NCBI RefSeq assembly: GCF_016464385.1 | Contig: NZ_JADMLH010000009.1 | Coordinates: forward strand, 127,267-191,266 | Length of the DNA: 64,000 bases | Reading direction: 5' to 3' | Source of the DNA: Nucisporomicrobium flavum | Lineage (GTDB): Bacteria; Actinomycetota; Actinomycetes; Mycobacteriales; Micromonosporaceae | Shown here: piece by piece, positions 8,173-16,514 of the stretch | Layout: the number at the start of each line of letters is the position of its first letter | Numbering within the stretch: position 1 is the first letter of the stretch | Notes under the pieces: model-generated | Told to the model about the DNA's origin: nothing | The model's database searches: none | The model's input: only the letters and a program-made list of their open reading frames with translations | Made by a program: the position numbers and the translations under genes

Positions 8173-9372
8173 TCAGCGGCGCTTCTGGCCGCCGCTCGGC
8201 CGGTTGCCGGCGCCGCCCCCGCGGTTCCGCTTGCCCGCGGGCCGGGCGCCCGGACGCGGCGTCGCCGACGGGGTGGAGCCGGCCAGCGCCGGGACCTCGT
8301 CCGTGCCGGTCTTGGACGCACCCGCACCCGTACCAGCACCCGCGCGGGCCCGGTCGCCGCGGGCCACGTCGCCGGAGCGAGCCGATGAGCGGCGGGCCAG
8401 GACGCGGGCGTTGTGGGACTTGATCCGCGGTTCCTGGTCCTTGAGCGCCGACAGCATCGGCGCCGCCAACATGATCGAGGAGAGCACGCCGAGGCCCATG
8501 CCGACGAAGAGCACGAGGCCGAGGTCCTTCAGGGTGCCCGCGCCGAGCAGGCCGGCGCCGATGAAGAGCAGGCCGCCGACCGGCAGCAGCGCCACCAGGC
8601 CCGTGTTGATCGAGCGCATCAGGGTCTGGTTGACCGCCAGGTTGGTGGCCTCGCTGTACGTCTGCGAGCTGCCCGCGGTGATGCCCCGGGTGTTCTCCTG
8701 CACCTTGTCGAACACGACGACGACGTCGTACAGGGAGAAGCCGAGGATCGTCAGGAAGCCGATCACCGTCGACGGGGTGACCTCGAAGCCGACCAGCGAG
8801 TACACGCCCGCCGTGAGGACGAGGTCGAGCAGCAGCGACGTGACCGCCGCGACCGCCATCCGCCATTCGAAGCGGACGACCAGGTAGCCGAGCACCAGCA
8901 CCAGGAAGATGCCGAGGCCGAGCAGCGCCTGCTGGGTGACCTGGCCACCCCACGCCGCCGAGACCCGGTTGTCGTTGATCTTCTCGGACGGCACGCCGAG
9001 GTCCTTGGCGATGGCCTCCTTGACCGCGGTGGCCTCCTGCTGCGACAGCGCCGCGGTGCGTACCGAATATGTCCGGCTGTCCCCGCTGCCGACCTGCTGG
9101 GCCGCGGTGACGTTGGCTTCCTCGCCGACGCCGGCGCTGTTCACGGCCTTGACGACGGCGTTGCGCGCCGCGGTGGTGCTGCCGACCTGCGCCGGCATCT
9201 CGAACTGGGTGCCGCCGGAGAACTCGATGCCGAGGTGGAAGCCGCGGACGAGGAAGCTGCCGAGCGCGAGCAGGACCAGCGCCGCAGCGACCGCGAACCA
9301 CGTCTTGCGGCGGCCGACGATGTTGAGGTTGGCCTCGCCCCGGTAGAGGCGTTCGCCCAGGCCCATGGCCAT
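8173..9372 (-). CDS. secF: protein translocase subunit SecF
   Basis: RND-like accessory subunit that helps the SecYEG channel export proteins with proton-motive force. The 399-residue protein has TM1 near residues 27-45, an extracytoplasmic P1 region with LGIEFSGGTQFEM, and then a cluster of five membrane segments from about 150 to 300. The family motifs GFSLYDVVVVFDKVQEN and a LGVLSSIMLAAP segment are present. The last ~85 residues are a basic Gly/Arg/Ser/Pro-rich cytoplasmic tail longer than in most SecF proteins. The ATG at 9372 is separated from the secD stop by a single base, indicating translational coupling. Confidence 0.95.
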   Translation of the reverse strand: MAMGLGERLYRGEANLNIVGRRKTWFAVAAALVLLALGSFLVRGFHLGIEFSGGTQFEMPAQVGSTTAARNAVVKAVNSAGVGEEANVTAAQQVGSGDSRTYSVRTAALSQQEATAVKEAIAKDLGVPSEKINDNRVSAAWGGQVTQQALLGLGIFLVLVLGYLVVRFEWRMAVAAVTSLLLDLVLTAGVYSLVGFEVTPSTVIGFLTILGFSLYDVVVVFDKVQENTRGITAGSSQTYSEATNLAVNQTLMRSINTGLVALLPVGGLLFIGAGLLGAGTLKDLGLVLFVGMGLGVLSSIMLAAPMLSALKDQEPRIKSHNARVLARRSSARSGDVARGDRARAGAGTGAGASKTGTDEVPALAGSTPSATPRPGARPAGKRNRGGGAGNRPSGGQKRR

Positions 9373-9373
9373 G

Positions 9374-11263
9374 TCAGGCCTCCTTCTCGGTCGGGGTGCG
9401 CTGCAGGACGCGGCCGAGACCGCTGACGCGCGGCGACAGGAACGCCTTCGTGCTCGCGAACAACGTCATGATCGGGTGACGGAACAGGAACACCACGACG
9501 AGGTCCAGGACCGTGGAGAGGCCCAGCGCGAACGCGAAGCCCCGCACCGCGCCGATCGACACGATGTAGAGCACCACGGCCGCCATGATGGTGATGGTGT
9601 TGGCGGAGATGATGGTACGCCGCGCCCGCGCCCACGCCCGTGGTACGGCGCTACGCGCGCTGCGGCCCTCGTGGATCTCGTCCTTGAGGCGCTCGAAGTA
9701 GATGACGAACGAGTCCGCCGCGACACCGAGCGAGACGATGAAACCGGCGATGCCGGCGAGCGTCAGCGTGAACCCGGTCGTCCGGCCGAGCACCACCAGC
9801 GCGCCGAAGGTCAGCAGACCCGACAGCACCAGGCTCAGGAAGATGACCGAGCCGAGCAGCCGGTAGTAGAAGAAGGCGTAGATCGCGACCAGGCCCATGC
9901 CGATCGCGGCGGCGATCAGGCCCGCCTTCAGCTGCGCGAGGCCCAGCGTCGCGGTGACCGTCTGGGTGGTGCCGGCCTCGAAGGTCACCGGCAGCGCGCC
10001 GTACTTGATCTGGTCGGCGAGCTGCTTGGCCGAGGACGAGCTGAACTGCCCGGTGATCTGGGACTGGCCGCTGAGCACGCCCTGGATCTCCGGCGCCGAG
10101 ATGACTTCCTTGTCGAGCACGACGGCGACCAGGCAGTGCGTGGCACCCGTGGACAGCGCCTGCGCGGCGGTGAGGCAGGTGTCGTTCGCGCCCGGCTGGA
10201 AGGCCTCGCGGGTCAGCGCCGTCCACTTGGACTGGCCGGGGCCGGTGAAGTCCAGCGAGACGACCCACTGGCCGCTCTGCTGGTCGAGCTGCGGCGACGC
10301 GGTGTCGATGTCCGTACCGACGACCTTGGCGACGTCCAGCAGCATCTTCGCGCCGCTCTGGCAGGCCACCACCTTCGACTTGACCTCGTCGATGGCGCCG
10401 GCGGGACGCTTGTTGAGCTGGTCGCAGCTGATCGTCGGGACGTTGAACTGCATCTCCGGCGTCAGCGCGTTGACCTCGTCGCCGCTCAGCGTGCTGAACG
10501 CCTTGAACTTCTGGCCCGCGGCCGGGTCCGACGAGAGGTCGACCGGGTCGGTCAGCTTCTCCGCGGCGGCCCAGGCCTCCGCGCCGACCTTCTTCTGGAT
10601 CGCGGCCCGCTGCTCCTGGACGCCGGCGCTGACCGGAGGAGGCGAGACCGGGGCGGCCGACGGGGTGGCCGCGGGCGCCGACGGGGTGGCGCTCGGCGAC
10701 GGCGCCCGCTCCCAGCCGCCCTGGCCGCCGGCGGAGGCGGACGGCGCGGGGCTGCCGGTCACGGCCGGAGCCTTGGCGCCGGCGGAGGCGCTCGGCTTGG
10801 GCGCGGCGCTGGCGCTCGGCGCGGCCGACGGCGGGTTCAGGGCCACCGCGGCGTTGTCGCCGGTCGCCTTGAGCACCTTGCGGAACCGCATCTGCGCGGC
10901 CTGGCCGACGTTCTTCAGCTGGTCGTTCGCCTCACCGGCGACGGAGACCACGATGTTGCGGTTGCCCTCGACGACGACCTCGGCCTCGGCGACGCCCAGG
11001 GCGTTTACCCGCTGATCGATGATCTTGCGGGATTCCTCCATGCTCTCCGGGCTCGGCGCCTTGCCGCCCGCCAGCGAGGCGACGTACGTCGCCTGCGTGC
11101 CGCCGACCAGGTCGAGGCCGAGCTTCGGGTGCAGCCGCTCCTGATAGCCCAGGCCCTTGGTGCCCGGACCCCAGAACACCAGCACGTACAGGATCACGAA
11201 GAGGAAACCGAGCACGGCGAGTTGCCGCCCGGGATGCGGTTGTCCCTGTGGTGGTCGTGCCAC
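9374..11263 (-). CDS. secD: protein translocase subunit SecD
   Basis: Partner of SecF in Sec-dependent export. Visible are TM1 at about residues 14-31, LGLDLVGGTQATYVAS near 48-63, P1 domain motifs (SMEESRKIIDQRVNALGV, VSVAGE), the P1-head with WVVSLDFTGPGQSKW, and a C-terminal bundle of membrane segments with GVAADSFVIYFERLKDEIHEGRS. A Pro/Ala/Ser-rich low-complexity insertion at about 144-214 accounts for the 629-residue length, a feature common in actinobacteria. It is preceded by a 218-bp gap after yajC and is followed immediately by secF. Confidence 0.95.
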   Translation of the reverse strand: MARPPQGQPHPGRQLAVLGFLFVILYVLVFWGPGTKGLGYQERLHPKLGLDLVGGTQATYVASLAGGKAPSPESMEESRKIIDQRVNALGVAEAEVVVEGNRNIVVSVAGEANDQLKNVGQAAQMRFRKVLKATGDNAAVALNPPSAAPSASAAPKPSASAGAKAPAVTGSPAPSASAGGQGGWERAPSPSATPSAPAATPSAAPVSPPPVSAGVQEQRAAIQKKVGAEAWAAAEKLTDPVDLSSDPAAGQKFKAFSTLSGDEVNALTPEMQFNVPTISCDQLNKRPAGAIDEVKSKVVACQSGAKMLLDVAKVVGTDIDTASPQLDQQSGQWVVSLDFTGPGQSKWTALTREAFQPGANDTCLTAAQALSTGATHCLVAVVLDKEVISAPEIQGVLSGQSQITGQFSSSSAKQLADQIKYGALPVTFEAGTTQTVTATLGLAQLKAGLIAAAIGMGLVAIYAFFYYRLLGSVIFLSLVLSGLLTFGALVVLGRTTGFTLTLAGIAGFIVSLGVAADSFVIYFERLKDEIHEGRSARSAVPRAWARARRTIISANTITIMAAVVLYIVSIGAVRGFAFALGLSTVLDLVVVFLFRHPIMTLFASTKAFLSPRVSGLGRVLQRTPTEKEA

Positions 11264-11481
11264 GACTGTCGATCTCCTCGTGCTGAGAGCCGCCGCGGGA
11301 GCGCACGGCCGCGGGTGGGGATTGGGTGGAGCATGCGGCGCCGGGCGTCGGACGCGAGAAACGGTCGAACCGCCCGGCGACGATTATTCACAACAAACGG
11401 GCCGCTCGGGTGCCCCGACCCGTGGCCCGTGCGCGATCCGCGCCGGTGTGGCCGCCCGGCCGGCGGCCACAGGACGCGGAA

Positions 11482-11856
11482 TCAGTCGTTGTTCTTGCGC
11501 GTCTCGACGATGGGGCTTTGGATCGGCTCCTCGGCGATCGGGGCCTCGACGGGCTCCTCCGCGATCGGCTCCTGCTTGAGCACGCGGGCGATCGCCGGAC
11601 GGGCGTACCGGGCGGTGACACCCGGGGAGAGCTCCACCGTGACGACGTCGTCGTCGATGGCGACCACCGTGGCGTGCAGGCCGCCGATGGTCACGATCTC
11701 GTCGCCGGGACCGAGCGCCGACTGCATCGCCTGCGCCTCGCGGCGCCGCTTCTGCTGCGGGCGGATCATCATGACGTACATGACGCCGAAGAGCAGGACG
11801 ATCAGGAGGAGCGGCATGAAGCTGCTCCCGCCCTGCGCTTGAGCTGCTGAGAACAC
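11482..11856 (-). CDS. yajC: preprotein translocase subunit YajC
   Basis: Small inner-membrane partner of SecDF. The chosen GTG at 11856 gives 124 residues and has GGAAGG on the minus strand a few bases upstream; a longer frame exists but has no such site. The product starts VFSAAQAQGGSSF, has one membrane helix (MPLLLIVLLFGVMYVMMI), then the family hallmark RPQQKRRREAQAM, the DEIVTIGGLHATVV segment and an acidic Glu/Pro-rich tail with an EPIAEEP repeat. It lies between ruvB and secD, its standard neighbourhood. Confidence 0.92.
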   Translation of the reverse strand: MFSAAQAQGGSSFMPLLLIVLLFGVMYVMMIRPQQKRRREAQAMQSALGPGDEIVTIGGLHATVVAIDDDVVTVELSPGVTARYARPAIARVLKQEPIAEEPVEAPIAEEPIQSPIVETRKNND

Positions 11857-11987
11857 GAGGAAACCTTCCGTGGGGCCACCATCGCGACCCAGGGCACGCG
11901 GTGTGGCGACATATACATCCCGGTGGACGGCGGCGAGTCTAATCCCTGTACCTGGGAAGTCACCGCGCGGCACACGTCACGTTCACA

Positions 11988-13046
11988 TTACGGAGAGGAA
12001 TCCGCATCCCGGGCGAACAGGTCCGGCTGGTGCGGCATCCCCGCCCGGCCCTCCGGCGGCGTCCTGCCCAGGTGCCGCCACCCGGCGTCGGTCGCCACCC
12101 GCCCCCGCGGCGTGCGGGCCAGCAGCCCGGCGCGCACGAGGAACGGCTCGCACATCTCCTCGACGGTGTCGGACTGCTCCCCCACCGCCACGGCCAGCGT
12201 GGACAGGCCGACCGGTCCGCCCCGGAACGACTCGATCAGCGCCCGCAGCACCGCCCGGTCCAACCGGTCGAGGCCCAGCTGATCGACGTCGTACACGGCC
12301 AGGGCCGCCTTCGCCGTCTCCTCGTCCACGATGCCGTTGCCCCGGACCTCGGCGTAGTCCCGTACGCGCCGCAGCAGCCGGTTGGCGATCCGCGGCGTCC
12401 CCCGCGACCGCCCGGCGATCTCCGCGGCCCCCTCGGGCGTGATCGGCACCCCGAGGATGCGCGCCGACCGGTGCAGCAGAGCGTCCAGGTCGGCCGGCGA
12501 GTAGAAGTCCAGATGGGCGACGAACCCGAACCGGTCGCGCATCGGCCCGGACAGCAGCCCGGCCCGCGTGGTGGCTCCGACCAGCGTGAACGGTTCGACG
12601 TCGAGCGGGATCGCGGTGGCGCCCGGCCCCTTGCCGACGATCACGTCCACCCGGAAGTCCTCCATGGCGCTGTAGAGCAGCTCCTCGGCGGGCTTCGCGA
12701 TCCGGTGGATCTCGTCGATGAACAGCACGTCGCCGGGGCCCAGGCTGGTGAGGATCGCGGCGAGGTCACCGGACCGCTCGATCACCGGCCCGCTGGTGGT
12801 CCGGATCCCCGTCCCCAGCTCCGCCGACACGATGTTCGCCAGCGTCGTCTTCCCCAGGCCAGGCGGCCCTGAGAGAAGAATGTGGTCCGGGGGTGTCCCG
12901 CGGCCCATCGCTCCTTTGAGGAGCAACTCGAGCTGGTCGCGGACGCGGTGCTGGGCGATGAAGTCGGCGAGGCGGCGGGGCCGGACGCTGGCTTCCGCGT
13001 CCAGGTCCTCGTCCTCGGCGTACGGCGACACCAGGTCGTCGGTCAT
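11988..13046 (-). CDS. ruvB: Holliday junction branch-migration helicase RuvB
   Basis: AAA+ motor of the RuvABC complex that drives branch migration of recombination intermediates. The 352 residues contain the RuvB start (SVRPRRLADFIAQHRVRDQL), Walker A SGPPGLGKTT, Walker B DVLFIDEIHR, sensor 1 and Arg-finger region GATTRAGLLSGPMRDRFG, and the C-terminal winged helix with RGGPVGLSTLAVAVGE and TPRGRVATDAGWRHLG. The ATG at 13044-13046 overlaps the ruvA stop by four bases. It ends the ruvC-ruvA-ruvB operon. Confidence 0.97.
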   Translation of the reverse strand: MTDDLVSPYAEDEDLDAEASVRPRRLADFIAQHRVRDQLELLLKGAMGRGTPPDHILLSGPPGLGKTTLANIVSAELGTGIRTTSGPVIERSGDLAAILTSLGPGDVLFIDEIHRIAKPAEELLYSAMEDFRVDVIVGKGPGATAIPLDVEPFTLVGATTRAGLLSGPMRDRFGFVAHLDFYSPADLDALLHRSARILGVPITPEGAAEIAGRSRGTPRIANRLLRRVRDYAEVRGNGIVDEETAKAALAVYDVDQLGLDRLDRAVLRALIESFRGGPVGLSTLAVAVGEQSDTVEEMCEPFLVRAGLLARTPRGRVATDAGWRHLGRTPPEGRAGMPHQPDLFARDADSSP

Positions 13047-13645
13047 CGGGTGCGGCCCAGCAGGCGGATGGCCTGGCGGAGCAGGACGGGGACCGGGGGT
13101 GTCTCGCCGTCGACGGACTCGGCGACCGCCGCGACCGCCTGGTCGGCCTGCTGCGCCGACCAGCCGAGCGCGAGGATGCCCTGGCGGACCTGGTCCTGCC
13201 AGCCGCCGGTGAGCGCACCGGCCACACCGTCGGCGCCGGTGGAGACGGCGCCGATGCGGTCGCGGAGTTCGAGGACGAGGCGTTCGGCGCCTTTCTTGCC
13301 GATGCCGGGCACGCGGGTCAGCGCGGCGATGTCGCCGGCGGAGATGGCGCGGCGGACGGCTTCGGGCTGGTGGACGGCGAGCACCGCCTGCGCGAGGCGG
13401 GGGCCGACGCCGCTGGCCGTCTGGAGGAGTTCGAACAGGTGCTTCTCGTCGTCGTCGGCGAAGCCGTACAGGGTGAGCGAGTCCTCGCGGACGACGAGGC
13501 TGGTGGCGAGCCGCGCCTCGGCGCCGGTGCGCAGGCCGGCAAGGGTGCCGGGGGCGCATTGCACGGCGAGGCCGACGCCGCCGACCTCGATGACGGCGCT
13601 GTCGGCGGCGATGGCGGCGACGGTGCCGCGCACGCTGGCGATCAT
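13043..13645 (-). CDS. ruvA: Holliday junction DNA-binding protein RuvA
   Basis: Binds the four-way junction and recruits RuvB. The 200-residue product starts MIASVRGTVAAI, has the OB-fold N-terminal domain (REDSLTLYGFADDDEKHLFELL), helix-hairpin-helix motifs (SGVGPRLAQAVLA and VPGIGKKGAERLVLELRDRI) and the C-terminal RuvB-contact domain. It overlaps ruvC by four bases (ATGA) and ruvB by four, so all three are translationally coupled. Confidence 0.97.
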   Translation of the reverse strand: MIASVRGTVAAIAADSAVIEVGGVGLAVQCAPGTLAGLRTGAEARLATSLVVREDSLTLYGFADDDEKHLFELLQTASGVGPRLAQAVLAVHQPEAVRRAISAGDIAALTRVPGIGKKGAERLVLELRDRIGAVSTGADGVAGALTGGWQDQVRQGILALGWSAQQADQAVAAVAESVDGETPPVPVLLRQAIRLLGRTR

Positions 13646-14214
13646 CGAGGACCTCCTGGGGTACGGCGGGGAGCGGGGCGCGGCGCCACGCGGCGGCCGG
13701 CGGTGGCGGCCCGGACGGCGGCGGCCTGCAGGCGTGCGCGGGTGCCGCCGCGCCAGATGTGGCAGATCGCGATGGCGAGGGCGTCGGCGGCGTCGGCGGG
13801 GCGGGGTGGCCCGTCGAGGTTGAGCAGGCGGGTGACCATGCTGGTGACCTGGGCCTTGCCGGCGGTGCCGGAGCCGGTGACGGCGGCTTTGACCTCGCTG
13901 GGCGTGTAGGTCTCGACGGGCAGTCCGGCGCGGGCGCCGGCGAGGATGCCGATGCCGCTGGCCTGGGCGGTGCCCGTGATCGTCTGGGTGTTGTGCTGGC
14001 TGAAGACGCGTTCGACGGCGACGCTGTCGGGCCGGTGCTCGGCGACGAGGTCGGTGAGGGATCTGTCGAGGTGCAGCAGCCGCATGGGCAGCTCGTCGTC
14101 GGGTTCGGTGTAGACGACGTAGTAGCCGATGAGCTTGCAGGGCCGGCCGGGTACGCCCTCGACGACGCCGACTCCGCAGCGGGTGAGTCCCGGGTCGATG
14201 CCGAGCACGCGCAC
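13642..14214 (-). CDS. ruvC: crossover junction endodeoxyribonuclease RuvC
   Basis: Resolves Holliday junctions as a dimeric metal-dependent nuclease. The RNase H-like acidic residues are seen in VLGIDPGLTRCGVG (first Asp), VAVERVFSQHNTQT (Glu), and ADAADALAIAICH (paired Asp). I chose the GTG at 14212-14214 because a GGGGAGG ribosome site lies about six bases upstream and the conserved VRVLGIDPG begins here; a GTG one codon earlier and another start 7 codons upstream are alternatives. The C-terminal 30 residues are basic. First gene of ruvCAB. Confidence 0.95.
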   Translation of the reverse strand: MRVLGIDPGLTRCGVGVVEGVPGRPCKLIGYYVVYTEPDDELPMRLLHLDRSLTDLVAEHRPDSVAVERVFSQHNTQTITGTAQASGIGILAGARAGLPVETYTPSEVKAAVTGSGTAGKAQVTSMVTRLLNLDGPPRPADAADALAIAICHIWRGGTRARLQAAAVRAATAGRRVAPRPAPRRTPGGPR

Positions 14215-14358
14215 CACGGACCTCCCCTGTCTCACGTACGTGTGTTCGACACCCTAGTACGCCGCGACCTGCCCGCTTCGAGCGACACACGTGGGGTACC
14301 CGGATCGACCGGTTGTGTTGTGACCGCCGCCACTCGACTATGGGGTGGGAGGATCGCT

Positions 14359-14940
14359 GTGGCTCATCTGGTCCCGCCGATGGACGACGAGCCGCCACCG
14401 GAGTTCATCGCGTTCGTGGCGGATCGTCTCGCCGGTCTGCGCGCGGAGGCGGCGCGCCTGTCCGGCGGTGACCGGCAGTCGGACGCGCTGGCGATCGATG
14501 TGCTCACGGACCTGGCGGTGCATTGGCGCCGGTTGCGCTGGGAGGGCTGGCTGCGTGGGCAGGATGTGACGGGCCCGTATCTGGCGCACCGGCTGGAGGT
14601 GCGGACGAAGCAGTGGCGCGAGGAGCAGATCTATCCGGTCGAGGTGACGGTCGGCCCGTCCGCGGAGGCTCTGGACTGGTACCGGCCGCCGGCCGCGGCT
14701 GCCGCCGAGGCGGAGGAGGCCCCGTCGCGCGCGGTGGCGGTGACGGTCGCGCAGCGTCTGGCGGATCTGCTGCCGACGACCGTACGCGACGAAGCCGGCG
14801 TGGTGGCCGAGGCGGAGATCGCGTGGGTGCACGCGTACCGGCGGTACGTGTGGTGGCGCTACACCCGGGTGGGCATCGGGGTCGTGCTGCTCTTCGGCTA
14901 TTTGATCCATTTCATGTCGGCGGCCTCGAACGTGGCGTGA
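14359..14940 (+). CDS. hypothetical protein with C-terminal membrane helix
   Basis: Unrecognised 193-residue protein, divergent from ruvC and convergent with yebC. The start at GTG 14359 is supported by GGGAGG six bases upstream. The N-terminal ~165 residues look cytoplasmic and mostly helical, with LRWEGWLRGQDVTGPYLAHRLEVRTKQW and an Ala/Glu-rich linker. A single hydrophobic stretch at about residues 170-187 (VGIGVVLLFGYLIHFM) precedes a short tail, suggesting a tail-anchored membrane protein. Base composition matches its neighbours. No function is proposed. Confidence 0.75.
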   Translation: MAHLVPPMDDEPPPEFIAFVADRLAGLRAEAARLSGGDRQSDALAIDVLTDLAVHWRRLRWEGWLRGQDVTGPYLAHRLEVRTKQWREEQIYPVEVTVGPSAEALDWYRPPAAAAAEAEEAPSRAVAVTVAQRLADLLPTTVRDEAGVVAEAEIAWVHAYRRYVWWRYTRVGIGVVLLFGYLIHFMSAASNVA

Positions 14941-14948
14941 ACGACGAA

Positions 14949-14976
14949 GGCCGCCCGGATCAGGACCCGGGCGGCC
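14949..14976. terminator. bidirectional hairpin between 14359 gene and yebC
   Basis: A perfect 10-bp inverted repeat GGCCGCCCGG / CCGGGCGGCC with an 8-nt loop lies in the 50-bp gap between two convergent stop codons. No T run is present, as is common in high-GC actinomycetes. Confidence 0.65.
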
Positions 14977-14990
14977 GCGACAAGCTTCGT

Positions 14991-15743
14991 TCAGGCGTCG
15001 AGCGCCGCCATGATCTCGTCGCTGACGTCGAAGTTGGCGTAGATGTTCTGCACGTCGTCGCAGTCCTCGAGCACGTCGATCAGCTTGAAGACCTTGCGCG
15101 CGGCCTCCTCGTCGACCGGGACGGTCATCGTGGGGACCAGGGAGGACTCGGCCGAGTCGTACTCGATGCCGGCGTCCTGCAGCGACTTGCGGACGGCCAC
15201 CAGGTCGCCGGGCTCGCTGACGACCTCGAACGAGTCGCCGAGGTCGTTGATCTCCTCGGCGCCGGCGTCGAGGACCGCGAGCATGAGGTCGTCCTCGGAC
15301 AGCCCGCCCTTGGGGACGATGATGACGCCCTTGCGGTTGAAAAGGTACGACACCGAGCCGGCGTCGGCGAACGTGCCGCCGTTGCGGGTCAGCGCGGTGC
15401 GCACCTCGGTCGCCGCGCGGTTGCGGTTGTCGGTGAGGCACTCGATGAGCATGGCGACGCCGCTGGGGCCGTACCCCTCGTACATGATGGTCTGCCAGTC
15501 GGCGCCGCCGGCCTCCAGGCCGGAGCCGCGCTTGACCGCGCGGTCGATGTTGTCGTTGGGCACCGAGCTCTTCTTGGCCTTCTGGATGGCGTCGTAGAGC
15601 GTGGGGTTACCGGCCGGGTCGCCACCGCCGACGCGGGCCGCCACCTCGACGTTCTTGATCAGCTTGGCGAACATCTTGCCGCGCTTGGCGTCGATGACGG
15701 CCTTTTTGTGCTTGGTGGTCGCCCACTTTGAGTGGCCGGACAT
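14991..15743 (-). CDS. yebC: YebC/PmpR family DNA-binding or translation-assist protein
   Basis: The 250-residue protein has the invariant start MSGHSKWATTKHKKAVIDAKRG and the family blocks NPTLYDAIQKAKKSSVPNDNI, YEGYGPSGVAMLIECLTDNRNR, SVSYLFNRKGVI and the C-terminal DVLEDCDDVQNIYANFDV. YebC-family proteins have been described both as transcription regulators and as factors that relieve ribosome stalling; the sequence cannot decide between these. It sits between ruvC and pdxT, the known actinobacterial order. Confidence 0.95.
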   Translation of the reverse strand: MSGHSKWATTKHKKAVIDAKRGKMFAKLIKNVEVAARVGGGDPAGNPTLYDAIQKAKKSSVPNDNIDRAVKRGSGLEAGGADWQTIMYEGYGPSGVAMLIECLTDNRNRAATEVRTALTRNGGTFADAGSVSYLFNRKGVIIVPKGGLSEDDLMLAVLDAGAEEINDLGDSFEVVSEPGDLVAVRKSLQDAGIEYDSAESSLVPTMTVPVDEEAARKVFKLIDVLEDCDDVQNIYANFDVSDEIMAALDA

Positions 15744-15762
15744 ACGTAACCTCCGTGTGTGC

Positions 15763-16368
15763 CTACCGTGCGTCTGCGGCCTGGCGGACCATCTCGACGA
15801 AGTACCGGTGAACGCGGAGGTCCCCGGTCAGCTCCGGGTGGAAAGCCGTGGCGAGCAGGTTCCCCTGCCGGACGGCGACAATCCTACCGGCGGCGGGTCC
15901 GTCGCTGACGCGGCCCAGCACCCGCACGTCGGCGCCGACCTGTTCGACCCAGGGCGCCCGGATGAAGACGGCGTGGAAATCGCCGCCGGGCACGTCGTCG
16001 ATGTGCACGCCGGCCTCGAACGAGTCGACCTGCCGGCCGAACGCGTTGCGCCGGACGGTCATCTCGATGCCGGCGAAGGTCTCCTGGTCGGGGCGGCCGT
16101 CGAGGACGGTCGTGGCCAGCATGATCATGCCGGCGCAGGAGCCGTAGACGGGCATGCCGTCGGCGATGCGCTTGCGGATCGGGTCGAGCAGGCCGAACGT
16201 GACGGCGAGCTTGCTCATGGTGGTGGATTCGCCGCCGGGGATCACCAGCGCGTCGACGTCGTCGAGTTCCTCGGGGCGGCGTACCGGGCGGGCGAGGGCG
16301 TCGCTCTCGGCGAGCGCGCCCAGGTGCTCGCGGACGTCGCCCTGCAGGGCGAGCACACCGATGTTCAT
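15763..16368 (-). CDS. pdxT: pyridoxal 5'-phosphate synthase glutaminase subunit PdxT
   Basis: Releases ammonia from glutamine for PLP synthesis by PdxS. The 201-residue class I glutaminase starts MNIGVLALQGDVREHL, with GGAGGA upstream of the ATG at 16368. It contains the IPGGESTTM oxyanion site, the nucleophile Cys in YGSCAGMIML near residue 79, and the His-x-Glu pair in ATAFHPELTGD near the end. Although normally adjacent to pdxS, here it is separated from it by 146 bp that are almost entirely G and C. Confidence 0.97.
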   Translation of the reverse strand: MNIGVLALQGDVREHLGALAESDALARPVRRPEELDDVDALVIPGGESTTMSKLAVTFGLLDPIRKRIADGMPVYGSCAGMIMLATTVLDGRPDQETFAGIEMTVRRNAFGRQVDSFEAGVHIDDVPGGDFHAVFIRAPWVEQVGADVRVLGRVSDGPAAGRIVAVRQGNLLATAFHPELTGDLRVHRYFVEMVRQAADAR

Positions 16369-16380
16369 CGTTCCTCCGGA

Positions 16381-16500
16381 CATGGCGCCGCGCCCGGGGC
16401 CCCGGGCGCCGCGGCGCCCCCGCGCGGGACGGGGCACCCCCCCCGCGGGTCCGGGTCCCCCCGGCCCGGCCGCCGCCCCGCCCCCCGGGCCCGGCGCGGC
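16381..16500. other. 95 % GC homopolymeric tract between pdxT and pdxS
   Basis: Only six of these 120 bases are A or T. The tract contains runs such as eight consecutive C, several CCCC/GGGG blocks and overlapping self-complementary GCGCCC/GGGCGC segments. No start codon with a ribosome site or conserved protein could be recognised. It could fold into stable RNA structure in the pdxS-pdxT transcript, or be a sequencing-error-prone or decayed region. Confidence 0.7.
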
Positions 16501-16514
16501 TACTCGGATCTGCT

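Noticed and set aside
7869..8339. N-terminal extension of apt through the pentamer repeat
   Set aside because: The added residues are repetitive products of the RRGCC array; the conserved APT domain starts at the GTG at 7868.
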